Program-made: the position numbers and the translations under genes
Origin: Cupriavidus oxalaticus
GTDB lineage: Bacteria; Pseudomonadota; Gammaproteobacteria; Burkholderiales; Burkholderiaceae
NCBI RefSeq assembly: GCF_004768545.1
Contig: NZ_CP038636.1
Location: 124,001 to 188,000 of the forward strand
Length of the DNA: 64,000 bases
Direction: 5' to 3'
Shown here: piece by piece, positions 46,653-55,389 of the stretch
Numbering within the stretch: position 1 is the stretch's first letter
Layout of the letters: the number at the start of each line of letters is the position of its first letter
The notes under the pieces: generated by a model
Told to the model about the DNA's origin: nothing
The model's database searches: none
The model's input: only the letters and a program-made list of their open reading frames with translations

Positions 46653-47714
46653 TCAAAGAAATTCCTGTTGCAGGTCGACGGTGCACCGTTCACCGATGGC
46701 GTCATAGTTCTGCTGCAACCAGCGCCCCGCCTGGTCCCGGCCCTGGTCGCGCAGGTAGCAAAGAAAGTCCCAGTCCGCGTTGAGCTTGCTGGAGACGCCG
46801 AGCGCCATCATGGTCTGGTCGGATCGGATCGAGTGGATCAGCATTTCCTTCATGTCCCCGCCGCGGACCTTGCCATCCTGGATCAGTCGGGTGACAAAGC
46901 TGATCGCGCGCAGTTCGCGGATCAACGAGGAATTGAAGCTGACCTCGTTGATGCGGTTGAGGATCTCCGCGGCGGTCTTCGGCACACCCTTGCGCACGAT
47001 GGGATTGATATGGACGATCACCACGTCACGTGCGCCGCAGTTGTATATCAGCGGGAAAATGGCCGGGTTGCCGACATAGCCACCGTCCCAGTAGTGTTCG
47101 CCGTCGATTTCGACGGCCTGGAACAGGAACGGCAGGCAGGCCGACGCCAGCACCGCCTTCAGTGAGATGTCGTCGCGTGAGAACACGCGTATCTTCCCGT
47201 TCTCGATGTTGGTCGCGCACAGGTAGAGCTGGATCGGGCAGCGCTGGTTCAGCGCGTCAAAGTCAACATGGCGGGCTAGTACATCGCGCAGCGGGTTGAA
47301 ATTGAGCGGGTTGAACTGGTAGGGCGACAGCACCCGCAGCGTGATGTCCGTCAACAAGTACATCGGCGAGTAATCGAGCCCATAGCCACTGGACAGCCAG
47401 TATTCCCATGGCAGCTTGCGGAACGGGCTGTGGACGCGCGCGGTGCTGGCAATATCGCGCCAGAAGTCGTGCAGGGCGGTGCGGGCGCGGGGCGGCCCGC
47501 CCTGGAGCAGGCCGTACGCGAGTACCGCGGCGTTCATCGCGCCGGCACTGGTCGCGCTGACGCCCTCGATCGCCAGCCGGCCGTCTTCTAGCAGGCGATC
47601 CAGCACGCCCCAGGCAAAGGCACCATGGGCTCCTCCGCCCTGCAACGCCAGCGTGACCGGCTTCACGGCCTGGCTGGGTTGGCCGGACTCTTGCACTCCA
47701 GAATCGGTCGGCAT
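46653..47714 (-). CDS. Patatin-like phospholipase
   Basis: A 353-residue Ser-Asp hydrolase: the oxyanion loop LQGGGAHGAF, nucleophile in ATSAGAMNA and the Asp in DGGYVGNP. Pro-rich N-terminal 16 residues precede the fold; no signal peptide. It resembles the patatins that lie near 3-hydroxybutyrate dehydrogenase genes in Burkholderiales. The SDR relic directly upstream ends 11 bases before its start and is of exactly that type, so this is probably the remains of such a PHB-related pair. Confidence 0.92.
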   Translation of the reverse strand: MPTDSGVQESGQPSQAVKPVTLALQGGGAHGAFAWGVLDRLLEDGRLAIEGVSATSAGAMNAAVLAYGLLQGGPPRARTALHDFWRDIASTARVHSPFRKLPWEYWLSSGYGLDYSPMYLLTDITLRVLSPYQFNPLNFNPLRDVLARHVDFDALNQRCPIQLYLCATNIENGKIRVFSRDDISLKAVLASACLPFLFQAVEIDGEHYWDGGYVGNPAIFPLIYNCGARDVVIVHINPIVRKGVPKTAAEILNRINEVSFNSSLIRELRAISFVTRLIQDGKVRGGDMKEMLIHSIRSDQTMMALGVSSKLNADWDFLCYLRDQGRDQAGRWLQQNYDAIGERCTVDLQQEFL

Positions 47715-47724
47715 GGCGTGTCTC

Positions 47725-47998
47725 TAGTGCTGTGTCCAGCCACCATCCATGGCGAGCTCCGTGGCGGTCATGGAGGCGGCATTGTCTGTTGGATGCCTGC
47801 GTTATTGACGATGAGGTCAACCTTGCCGAACTCGGTAGCTGCAAATTCCGCCATGTCGCGAACCGGTTTAGGCCGGCGCGCCGGCGAATAGCGCACAACG
47901 CACGCCGTACCCGCGCCGTGGATGGCAACGGCGTGCGCAACGCCAAGCACGATACCTCTGCTGTAGCCGGTAACGATAGCGGATCTTCCTTTAAGCAT
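47725..47998 (-). pseudogene. SDR / 3-hydroxybutyrate dehydrogenase pseudogene with internal deletions
   Basis: Starts well (MLKGRSAIVTGYSRGIVLGVAHA) and contains FGKVDLIVNNAGIQ, but the part before it has lost about 20 residues. After NNAGIQ the frame shifts straight to the C-terminal SDR end (TELAMDGGWTQH then TAG at 47727-47725) in another frame. About 150 internal residues, including the Tyr-x3-Lys site, are gone. The C-terminal DGGWT is typical of BdhA-like enzymes. Confidence 0.85.
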
Positions 47999-48742
47999 GT
48001 TGATCTCCGGTTAGCGTCGGGGTAGGGTGGGGCGCCCGCAGTACGCCGGAAGCTTTATGCTTTGCCATGTGGGCCCAGAGACGCAGCTTGCGGCCGAGGG
48101 TCGGCATACGCATCAGGTATAGCGCACGCCAGGCCAGCCAGGCCGGCAAGCCGGAGAAGCTGAAGCCATAGACCTGGGCAACGCCCTTCATATGCCCGAT
48201 GCTGGCCATTGCGCCTTTGCTCTGATACGAGAACGGCTGACACGCACGCTGTTCGAGGTAGGCGGCGAGGTTATGCGCGAGCTGGCGCGTCTGGGCCACG
48301 GCGAACTGCGCGGTGGGCAGCGAATCCCGATCGGTGGCGGCATTGGCCACGCGTGCGCAATCGCCGATGGCCCACAGTCCAGGCATGCCGCGCACCGACA
48401 TATCCGGATTGGTCTCGATGCGTCCGCGCCGGGTGGCCAACGCGAGATTGCGCTCGAGCGTGGCGACCAGCGGATTCGGCTTGGTGCCGACCGTGCAGAT
48501 CACCGTCGCGCCCTCGATCCTTTCGCCGTCTGCGAGCACCACGGTGTCGGCTTCGCAGCGGGCGGCACGGGCGCCGAGCCTGAGCCGGATGCCGCGCGCG
48601 GTCATTTGGCGTGCCGCGGCCAGGCCAAGCGAGGCGGGCAGCTCGGGAAGGAGTTGTGCGGTGTCCGCTTCTCCAGCGCCTGGGCCTGCGTGGTGCCGGC
48701 GAATCCGCCACCGACAATGACGATGTTGTTTTCTGCAAGCAT
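47991..48742 (-). pseudogene. NADH dehydrogenase (NDH-2, ndh-like) pseudogene with internal deletion
   Basis: ATG 48742 with AAGGAACC before it begins MLAENNIVIVGGGFAGTTQA, the FAD site of type II NADH dehydrogenases. Near 48675 the frame jumps to the C-terminal half (LLPELPASLGLAAARQM, then GTKPNPLV, MPGLWAIGDCA and the membrane-binding end). About 130 residues, holding part of the flavin and NADH sites, are missing and the frame is shifted. The stop overlaps the start of the SDR pseudogene, so both were one operon. Confidence 0.85.
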
Positions 48743-48787
48743 GACGGTTCCTTGTTCGCCCTGGGACGGCGCGTGTGACTGTCGAAG

Positions 48788-49297
48788 CTAGTGGCTGGCT
48801 TTGCCGCGCAGCAGGAAGCGGTCGATCAGGTGGTCCAGCGACAGCTGCCCGGGGCCATGCAGCAGCGTGACCAGCAGCAGGAGCCCCCAATACTGGTGGT
48901 CCTTCAGGCCAACTTCGCCCAATCCGGGATACGAGATCACTGCGACGATGTTGAAGACGAACAAGGCCAGCGCGGCGGCCCGCGTGCCGAGCCCGAGCAC
49001 GAGCAGCACCGGCAGGCTCAGCTCTGCGGCGGTACCAAGATAGGCGGCCAGGGCCGGGTTCAGGAGCGGCACGGTGTACTCGCTTTCGAACAGCGCAAGC
49101 GTGGTGGACCAGCTGGCGAGCTTGGTCAGCCCGGACTGGAAGAACACCAGGCCGATCAGGACACGAATGCCGAGATCGAGCACGGGAGCCAGGGTTTGCA
49201 GCAGGCGGATTGCCGCCTGTGCGGCGGTAATGATGCGCGAAGACTTTTTGCCGCCCACATCCAGCGGCGCGGACGACAGGGGGGTAGTGCATTTCAT
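48788..49297 (-). CDS. DoxX family membrane protein (BufD-like)
   Basis: A 169-residue inner-membrane protein with four predicted helices: one at about 41-57 (LDLGIRVLIGLVFFQSG), two in the middle (LAAYLGTAAELSLPVLLVLGL and AAALALFVFNIVAVISY) and one near the C-terminus. DoxX proteins often belong to bufferin operons. The bufferin precursor gene lies 98 bases upstream on the same strand, so they may be co-transcribed. AAGGTGG gives a ribosome site. Confidence 0.88.
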   Translation of the reverse strand: MKCTTPLSSAPLDVGGKKSSRIITAAQAAIRLLQTLAPVLDLGIRVLIGLVFFQSGLTKLASWSTTLALFESEYTVPLLNPALAAYLGTAAELSLPVLLVLGLGTRAAALALFVFNIVAVISYPGLGEVGLKDHQYWGLLLLVTLLHGPGQLSLDHLIDRFLLRGKASH

Positions 49298-49395
49298 TTT
49301 GGGCCACCTTGCGAAGCGGTCAAGGACGGGGGCAGGCCGGGGTAGCCGTGACGCGGTGACGCGTCACGGCATTCCGCTGCAGGCTCGGGTGCCGT

Positions 49396-49722
49396 TCAGG
49401 CCGGGGAGGCCGCCTTGGCGGTCGGGCTGAGCTCGCCGCTCTTGCCACCTGGCTTGGCGAACTCGGACGTCTGCAGCCGGCCCCCGGAGATTTTTTCGCA
49501 AGTGCCCTTGGGCACGAGGATCCAGGCCTCCGCGTCACGATCGACCTTCGCTGTGGCAGCACAGGAACTCTTGCTGGTGCCGCAGTCGTTCTTGCCGGCC
49601 TTGGCAATGCCGGCGCATTTTTCATGGCTGCCCGCCGCGGCCATGGCCTGGGAGGTGGCGCCGGCAATACCAAGCGCCAGCATGCCCGCAATGGCACCGC
49701 GGATGATTTGATCGCTGTTCAT
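49396..49722 (-). CDS. bufA1: BufA1-type bufferin precursor (DUF2282), copper-binding RiPP
   Basis: A 108-residue exported peptide: signal peptide (IAGMLALGIAGATSQAMA), then a core with four Cys in HEKCAGIAKAGKNDC, SSCAATA and PKGTCEKISGG. This four-Cys pattern and the W-I-x-VPKGTC segment identify BufA1/DUF2282. In known systems the MNIO enzyme BufB with BufC converts core Cys residues to thiooxazoles that bind copper in the periplasm. The matching bufB-bufC pair is 2.1 kb away at 51833-53465, separated by a two-component system. ATG 49722 is chosen over the upstream frame because the signal peptide starts there. Confidence 0.9.
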   Translation of the reverse strand: MNSDQIIRGAIAGMLALGIAGATSQAMAAAGSHEKCAGIAKAGKNDCGTSKSSCAATAKVDRDAEAWILVPKGTCEKISGGRLQTSEFAKPGGKSGELSPTAKAASPA

Positions 49723-50063
49723 GATGCACACTCCGTATTCGGTTGGGTTCAGGACAGGAGGGATACCTGTCTCTGGATGGCAGTATGGAAAGGCGAATTC
49801 ACGCTGGTTTCCCTCAGATCTCAAATATTCGTCACGAGGCACGGGCGAGAGCGGTTGAGGGTGGGTGCGGGCGGCGGGGGACGACGGGAGAGCAGGCGAG
49901 GCCGGGCGTCACGCCGACGGATGGCTTTCCATCCACGAAATGCGTTCTAGAATGATCTAGTGTCTGACGTCTGACGGACACGCGGGGCCGCGCGGGCCGC
50001 AAGCCAGGAGGCCCGCGACGGTCTCGCCGACATGCCGCACGTTTTCAACGATGAGGTGACACC
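49723..50063. other. Divergent promoter region between bufA1 and the response regulator
   Basis: No gene. GC-rich, purine-rich 49840-49910. Small repeats near the response-regulator side: CTAGA-ATGA-TCTAG (49947-49960) and a tandem GTCTGAC-GTCTGAC (49962-49975). The tandem could be a response-regulator site (OmpR-type regulators bind direct repeats). Confidence 0.4.
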
Positions 50064-50762
50064 ATGTCGCGCCAGGTGCTGGTGATCGAGGACGACGCGG
50101 ATATCGCCGAGCTGGTACGCCTGCAGGTGAGCGGCCTGTCCTGCGACGTGAAGGTGATCAACCACGGCCGGGCGGGACTGGACGAAGCGCTCAGCCATCC
50201 CTATGACCTCGTCATCCTTGACCTGATGCTGCCGGGTGCCGACGGGCTGGAGATCTGCCGGCGCCTGCGCGCGGAGCCGCGCTATACCCCGATCCTGATG
50301 CTCACGGCACGCTCCACCGAACTCGACAGGGTGCTGGGACTGGAGATGGGCGCCGACGACTACCTGACCAAGCCGTTCAGCGTCCTCGAGCTGACCGCAC
50401 GGGTCAAGGCGATCTTCCGTCTGGTCGACACCCTGGTCAATCCGCCATCGGATCGTCCCAGAACGGTGCAGGTCAAAGCCCTGCACATTGATATCGACAA
50501 GCGCGAAGTGAACGTGCGTGGCGCGCCTATCTGCCTCACCGCCAAGGAATTCCAGCTGCTGCTGTACTTTGCCAGCAATCCGGGACGCGTTTTCAGCCGT
50601 GCCCAACTGCTGGACCAGGTCTGGGGCTATAGCCATAGTGGCTACGAGCACACTGTCAGCTCACATATCAACCGGCTGCGCGCCAAGATCGAGCTCGATC
50701 CCAATGCGCCGGAGTACATCCAGACCGTATGGGGCGTGGGCTACAAGTTCAGCAACACGTAA
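50064..50762 (+). CDS. Two-component response regulator, OmpR/PhoB family
   Basis: A 232-residue regulator: receiver with phospho-Asp in DLVILDLMLPGADG, Lys in LTKPF, then a winged helix (LTAKEFQLLLYFASNPGRVFSRAQLLDQVWGY). The kinase gene follows 15 bases later. Divergent from bufA1 and next to bufC, so control of the bufferin genes (copper or oxidant response) is a good working idea. Confidence 0.94.
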   Translation: MSRQVLVIEDDADIAELVRLQVSGLSCDVKVINHGRAGLDEALSHPYDLVILDLMLPGADGLEICRRLRAEPRYTPILMLTARSTELDRVLGLEMGADDYLTKPFSVLELTARVKAIFRLVDTLVNPPSDRPRTVQVKALHIDIDKREVNVRGAPICLTAKEFQLLLYFASNPGRVFSRAQLLDQVWGYSHSGYEHTVSSHINRLRAKIELDPNAPEYIQTVWGVGYKFSNT

Positions 50763-50777
50763 GGGGCAGGGGGCCTC

Positions 50778-51830
50778 ATGTTCCGAACCCTGTACGGGAG
50801 AGTGGCAATCGTGCTGATGGTGGTGTTCATCACCATTGGCGCGCTGATGATCCTTGCCTCACAGAAGATGATCGAGACGCAGCGCCTGCTCGAACTGGCG
50901 ACCGACCTCATCATCGGGACGGTTGCCTTCAGCCTTGTGGCGGCGCTGATCGTGTTCCGGCTGTTGACGGTGCGTTTGCGCGTGCTGTCCGACGCCATTG
51001 AGGCATTCCGCGCGGGCGGGTTTTCCACGCCGGTGCGACTGGCGCAGGGCAGCCGTGCGGACGACGAGATCCAGAAACTCAGCACGGCCTTCGAGGAGAT
51101 GTCCGAGCGGATCGTCACCCAGCTTGCGCAGTTGGGACAAGTGGATCAGCAACGGCGCGAGCTGCTTGCCAATGTTTCGCACGACCTGCGTACGCCGCTC
51201 GCGTCGATGCAAGGTTACCTGGAAATGCTGCTGCTGAAGGCAGAAGAAATGACGCCCGATGACCGCAACCGCTACCTGCAGGTGGCCACCAGGCACTGCG
51301 AGCGCCTTGGCAAGCTGGTGCAGGACCTGTTTGACCTGACCAAGCTCGAAGCTCAAGAAGTCCAGCCGCGGCTGGAACGCTTCCCGTTGTCTGAACTGGC
51401 GCAGGACGTGGTGCAGAAGTTCGCCCTGGCGGCAAACAAGCGGGGGCTGGCTTTGCTGGCGACGTCGGGTCCGGGCTGCCCTCCGGTGAACGCCGACATC
51501 GGCATGATCGAGCGGGTGCTGGAGAACCTGATCGAGAATGCCATGCGCTATACGCCTGCCGGCGGCAAGATCAGCATCGATGTGCAGCCGGTGGGGGAGC
51601 GTGTGGAACTGACCGTGCGAGACACCGGCGAGGGCATCGACGCGAGCCAGGTGCAGGGTGTCTTTGACCGTTACTATCGCGTGGAGCGTACGGAGTCCGA
51701 TAATGGCAGCCATGTCGGCCTGGGCCTCGCCATCAGCCGGCGTATCGTACAGTTGCACGGCGGCGAGATCCGCGTGTGCAGCGCGCTCGGCCAGGGCACT
51801 GCCTTCACGATCGACCTGGAACGAGGATAA
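50778..51830 (+). CDS. Sensor histidine kinase with minimal periplasmic loop
   Basis: A 350-residue kinase. Two membrane helices (VAIVLMVVFITIGALMILA and LIIGTVAFSLVAALIVF) are separated by only about 18 residues, so it has no extracytoplasmic sensor domain. HAMP, HisKA with the phospho-His in NVSHDLRTPLASMQGYLEML, then the ATPase domain with N-box ENLIENAMRY, DTGEGI and GLGLAISRRIV. Probably senses a signal within the membrane or from a partner. Its stop is two bases from the end of convergent bufC. Confidence 0.93.
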   Translation: MFRTLYGRVAIVLMVVFITIGALMILASQKMIETQRLLELATDLIIGTVAFSLVAALIVFRLLTVRLRVLSDAIEAFRAGGFSTPVRLAQGSRADDEIQKLSTAFEEMSERIVTQLAQLGQVDQQRRELLANVSHDLRTPLASMQGYLEMLLLKAEEMTPDDRNRYLQVATRHCERLGKLVQDLFDLTKLEAQEVQPRLERFPLSELAQDVVQKFALAANKRGLALLATSGPGCPPVNADIGMIERVLENLIENAMRYTPAGGKISIDVQPVGERVELTVRDTGEGIDASQVQGVFDRYYRVERTESDNGSHVGLGLAISRRIVQLHGGEIRVCSALGQGTAFTIDLERG

Positions 51831-51832
51831 GG

Positions 51833-52627
51833 TCAGGCGGCGCGTATTTCAAAATCATGGATCGTCGCGTCCAGGATGCGACGCTCAAGAAAGCCGGCCA
51901 GCGCGAAGTCGGGCGCGACTTGCAGCGCCTGTCGATAAGCCGGCTCCAGCGCGGCACCGCCATGCAGCGCTTCGAGCATGGCGTATTCCCCAACCTCCAA
52001 TGACTGCGCTTCAACCGCAAAGCCGCTGCGCCTGACCAGCAACCAGTCGCCGCCGCTGCCGGCGTCGATCTCTGCGTCCTCCTCGGCGTCCGGCTGGTTC
52101 GACTGCCAGATGCGCAATACGGGGAACGGCGACGCGAGCAAGCGGCAGGCCGGGGCCAGCCGCAGCTGCAGGCACGTCGCCTCGGCCTCGGCGAGTGTGC
52201 CTAGGGTGGCGAGGCGATCGAGCGTCAGCGGCGCCGCGTCGGCAGCATGAAAGGCTTCATGCATGAGCCATTCCAGCCTGGCCACATCAGGCAGGTAGCG
52301 CAAGCCAGCAGCCGGCTCGAATTGTGCGAGGAAATCTGGAAAGCTCTGGCCGAAGCGCTGGATATCACCGCTGGTGGAGGGGCAGGCCCGGATATACCGG
52401 CCAGCCGTGGCATCAAAGAACGGCTGGCCCACCAGGCACGAAATCACGGGGAATACGGCGCGCAGGGCCTCGCACAGGTTCTGGTGTACGTTGCCCGCGT
52501 AGACGTCGAGGCATCGTTGCGCGTCAATGGCCCCATCGACGATATAGCCGGCGAGAGCTGTCGGGTCCTGCCCGAACAGCGCCCGGGCAAAGCGGGTCTG
52601 GATCTCATGCAATGAAGGCATCTTCAA
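51833..52627 (-). CDS. bufC: BufC (DUF2063), bufferin maturation partner
   Basis: A 264-residue protein. The N-terminal DUF2063 domain (LHEIQTRFARALFGQD, YAGNVHQNLCEALRAVFPVISCLVG) is the RRE-like partner that brings the precursor to the MNIO enzyme. The C-terminal half is a small alpha/beta domain. It overlaps the end of bufB by 23 bases, as usual for this pair. It meets the kinase gene tail to tail. Confidence 0.9.
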   Translation of the reverse strand: MKMPSLHEIQTRFARALFGQDPTALAGYIVDGAIDAQRCLDVYAGNVHQNLCEALRAVFPVISCLVGQPFFDATAGRYIRACPSTSGDIQRFGQSFPDFLAQFEPAAGLRYLPDVARLEWLMHEAFHAADAAPLTLDRLATLGTLAEAEATCLQLRLAPACRLLASPFPVLRIWQSNQPDAEEDAEIDAGSGGDWLLVRRSGFAVEAQSLEVGEYAMLEALHGGAALEPAYRQALQVAPDFALAGFLERRILDATIHDFEIRAA

Positions 52628-53465
52628 TCTCCAGCATCTGATCGGCCCTGCGGGCTTCGTCCAGCAGCACTGAGAGCGCGGGAATGTCGGTATCCCACTC
52701 GATCAGCGTGGGCAGCGGGCCAAAGCGGGCGAGCGCATGGCGGTAGAGATGCCATACGGGCTCGGCCACGCTCTGGCCGTGGGTATCGATCAGCATGCCA
52801 TCGATGACGTCAAAGCCAGCCAGGTGGATCTCCCTCACCACGCCCAAAGGGATCGCATCGATATAGCTCAATGCATCGCTACCGTGGTTCATCGCGTTCA
52901 CGTAGATGTTATTGACGTCGAGCAGGATGCCACATCCTGTCCGCGCTGCCAGCGCCGCCAGGAATTCGGGTTCGGCAATAGTGGAGTGAGTGAATCGGAG
53001 GTAGCTGGTGATGTTCTCCACCAGCAACGGCTGTTGCAGGTAATCCTGGACTTCCGCCACATGGGCGCACACGATCGCGAGCGATTCGTCGGTGTAGGGG
53101 AGGGGCAGCAAGTCATTGAGGTAGCGATCACCGATGCGGCCCCAGCTCAGGTGTTCGGATACCAGCCCTGGCTCGAAGCGCCGGATCAGGGCCGCCAGAC
53201 GACGCAGGTGATCGCGATCAGGCCGATCCGTCGCGCCCAGGCACAGGCCTACGCCATGCAGGCTTAGCGGGTAGGCGGCACGCACCTGCGCGAGGTAGTG
53301 CAGGGGCTGGCCGCCGTCACCGAAGTAGTTCTCACTATGGACTTCGAACCACCCTGTGCGCGGCGTTTGCGCGAGGACCTGGCGATAGTGTGGTGCGCGC
53401 AGGCCGATCCCGGCCCTGGGCGGGACGGCGGCGCCGAAGTCAGGCAAGGGGCTGGTGGATCGCAT
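52605..53465 (-). CDS. bufB: BufB (DUF692/MNIO), multinuclear iron oxygenase
   Basis: A 286-residue TIM-barrel protein of the MbnB/BufB family. Putative iron ligands appear in order: HYRQVL, EVHSENYF, SLHGVGL, SEHLSW, VENITSYLRF, DVNNIYVNA, EIHLAGF and EWDTDIP. It modifies Cys of the bufferin precursor. No precursor gene lies directly upstream; the nearest is bufA1 at 49396-49722. AGGAC lies before ATG 53465. Confidence 0.93.
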   Translation of the reverse strand: MRSTSPLPDFGAAVPPRAGIGLRAPHYRQVLAQTPRTGWFEVHSENYFGDGGQPLHYLAQVRAAYPLSLHGVGLCLGATDRPDRDHLRRLAALIRRFEPGLVSEHLSWGRIGDRYLNDLLPLPYTDESLAIVCAHVAEVQDYLQQPLLVENITSYLRFTHSTIAEPEFLAALAARTGCGILLDVNNIYVNAMNHGSDALSYIDAIPLGVVREIHLAGFDVIDGMLIDTHGQSVAEPVWHLYRHALARFGPLPTLIEWDTDIPALSVLLDEARRADQMLEIEDAFIA

Positions 53466-53754
53466 CGCAAGTCCTGTCGGTCGTGGTTGTCCTCCGTACC
53501 ACTCTCGCCGACAAAGATCACGAAACCCTCACGGCGCCCTCAATTAACTCCGCCGATCGCAGGGGGAAAGGGCGCTGGCGATGCCGCCGCACTGGTTGGT
53601 GACGAATTCGTGGACTATGTTAGGTAGGGCTTGCGGCGACGCGTCACGAGGCCGGCATCGCGTGTTTCCACTGAGGCCGCTTAAGCTGTCAAGCAAAAAG
53701 CACTTGTTGTGGATGCCAGGCCGCACCGGTTGGCGCCACAGAAAGAGAGCCAAG

Positions 53755-55017
53755 ATGGGCCTGAAAGCAAAGCTGCTGCTGCCGCCGGCATTGATCAGCC
53801 TGGCGCTGGTGGCTTATCTTCTGGTCGGCTGGGTGCCCGGAGCCGGCCCTCCCGGCACGCGTTCGGGCATTGTGCTGGTGGTTGCGGTCGGCTTGGCACT
53901 TATGCTCGGCATCCTCGCGCTTGCCGTTCACGCCTTCTGGCGACGTCCGCTGGACGCGTTGTTACGCTCTTGCGTCACCTCCGTGGCCTCACGCAATGCG
54001 GGCGCCGGGCAGGACAGGTTCCCTGATGAGTTCGAGCAGATTCGCCAGGTCGTTACGGATTTGCGCGCGTGCGTCGAAGCCGCGCAAACCGAACTGGCGT
54101 TGTCCGTGCAGCAGCGCCGGCAGCAGGAGGTCGCGCTGCGCTCGAGCGAGGAGCGCTACGCCCTGGCCATGCGTAGCGCCGACGATGGCATGTGGGAATG
54201 GAATCTCCAGTCCAACGAATTCCATCTCTCCGAGCGCTGGAAGGCCATGCTCGGCTTTGAGGACGACGAACTGCCAGACACCCTGCAGGCCTGGACGGAA
54301 CGGCTTCATCCCGCCGATCGGGTCGCCGTTGAGCAGGCAATCGCGCGGCACGTCGAGGGTGCGAGCCCGCGCTATCAACAGCAGTGCCGGTTGATGCACA
54401 AGGACGGACACTACCGGTGGGTCAATTCCCTGGGCAGCGCCATCCGTCATGCCAACGGCAAGCCATTGCGGTTAATCGGCATGGATACCGATGTGACGCG
54501 CATCAAGCGTGTCGAGGACATACTCAGGCACATCGTCGAGGGGACTTCCGGCACCTGTGGCGACGAATTCTTCCGCGCGCTTGTCCGCCATTTCGCTGCC
54601 GCGCTCGATGTCCCGTGCGCTTTCGTGACGGAATGCACAGGGTGGCCACCGCGGCGGGTCCACACGCTGGCCTTCTGGTTCAAGGACGCGTTCCGCGACA
54701 ACGTCGAGTACGACCTGGCCGGCACCCCTTGCGAGGCGGTGTTCGAGCAGGGCTTGCCTGTGTTCTACCCAGAGGGTATCGGCAAGCTGTTTCCGCGGGA
54801 GCAGGGCTTCGAATGCTATTACGGTTTGCCGATTCAGGACAGCCAGGGCAAGGTCATCGGCCACATGGCCTTCCTCAACATTCGAAAGATGCATGAGGAA
54901 GAAGTCCTGATGGACTACGTGTACCGCATCTTTACCGCGCGCGCCGCCGCAGAGATAGAGCGCAAGGCGGTTCTCGAACACCTGACCCGCACGCAGGTGG
55001 CGTCCGCTGACCGGTAG
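53755..55017 (+). CDS. Membrane PAS-GAF sensor protein without output domain
   Basis: A 420-residue protein. Two membrane helices (LLPPALISLALVAYLLVGW and IVLVVAVGLALMLGILALAV) frame a short loop. A helical linker follows, then a PAS domain with PAC (about 130-250: ALRSSEERYALAMRSADDGMWEWNL, then GHYRWVNSLGSA) and a GAF domain (about 260-410). It ends in a coiled helix (IERKAVLEHL) where a kinase, GGDEF or EAL domain would normally begin. So it is either truncated or acts through a partner. ATG 53755 is chosen by topology. Confidence 0.85.
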   Translation: MGLKAKLLLPPALISLALVAYLLVGWVPGAGPPGTRSGIVLVVAVGLALMLGILALAVHAFWRRPLDALLRSCVTSVASRNAGAGQDRFPDEFEQIRQVVTDLRACVEAAQTELALSVQQRRQQEVALRSSEERYALAMRSADDGMWEWNLQSNEFHLSERWKAMLGFEDDELPDTLQAWTERLHPADRVAVEQAIARHVEGASPRYQQQCRLMHKDGHYRWVNSLGSAIRHANGKPLRLIGMDTDVTRIKRVEDILRHIVEGTSGTCGDEFFRALVRHFAAALDVPCAFVTECTGWPPRRVHTLAFWFKDAFRDNVEYDLAGTPCEAVFEQGLPVFYPEGIGKLFPREQGFECYYGLPIQDSQGKVIGHMAFLNIRKMHEEEVLMDYVYRIFTARAAAEIERKAVLEHLTRTQVASADR

Positions 55018-55389
55018 CGCAGCGACGCACGGCGCGAGACCGACGCACTCGCGCGCGCGATGTCCGAGCGCCAGACGGCCCCCGCTAGCGCAGGCTTAAG
55101 TCCGTTCTTGCCACCGTCCCACGCCCACGTCGCATGGCAGCCCGTTGATCGCTCCTGGAACGCGATGCGGTGGCACCTCGCATGCCATGGTGCGCCGTGA
55201 CAAAAATTTGATCTTTAACGGACAAAGCCGTGAGGTCCGTTGCGCACACTACGTACCAAGGACAGGCGATTAGCCTGTTCGAGGCTAAACCCGTCGCGGA
55301 TCGTCATCAGGCTATCCCAGGCTGCTTGAGTTGCAGCGCACTGATCATATCGGACGGCACTAGGTAGTTGCCTGAAAAGGAGATGGAAA
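55018..55389. other. Intergenic region upstream of the small secreted protein
   Basis: No gene and no trace of a kinase or GGDEF domain in the first 150 bases after the PAS-GAF stop. Two hairpins precede the next gene: AACGGAC/GTCCGTT (55217-55241) and TTAGCCT-GTTCG-AGGCTAA (55270-55288). Confidence 0.5.

Noticed and set aside
47991..49307. A single 438-codon frame joining DoxX and NDH-2 regions
   Set aside because: The upstream part is an out-of-frame reading of the DoxX gene; only the last third matches NDH-2, so it is a pseudogene fragment.
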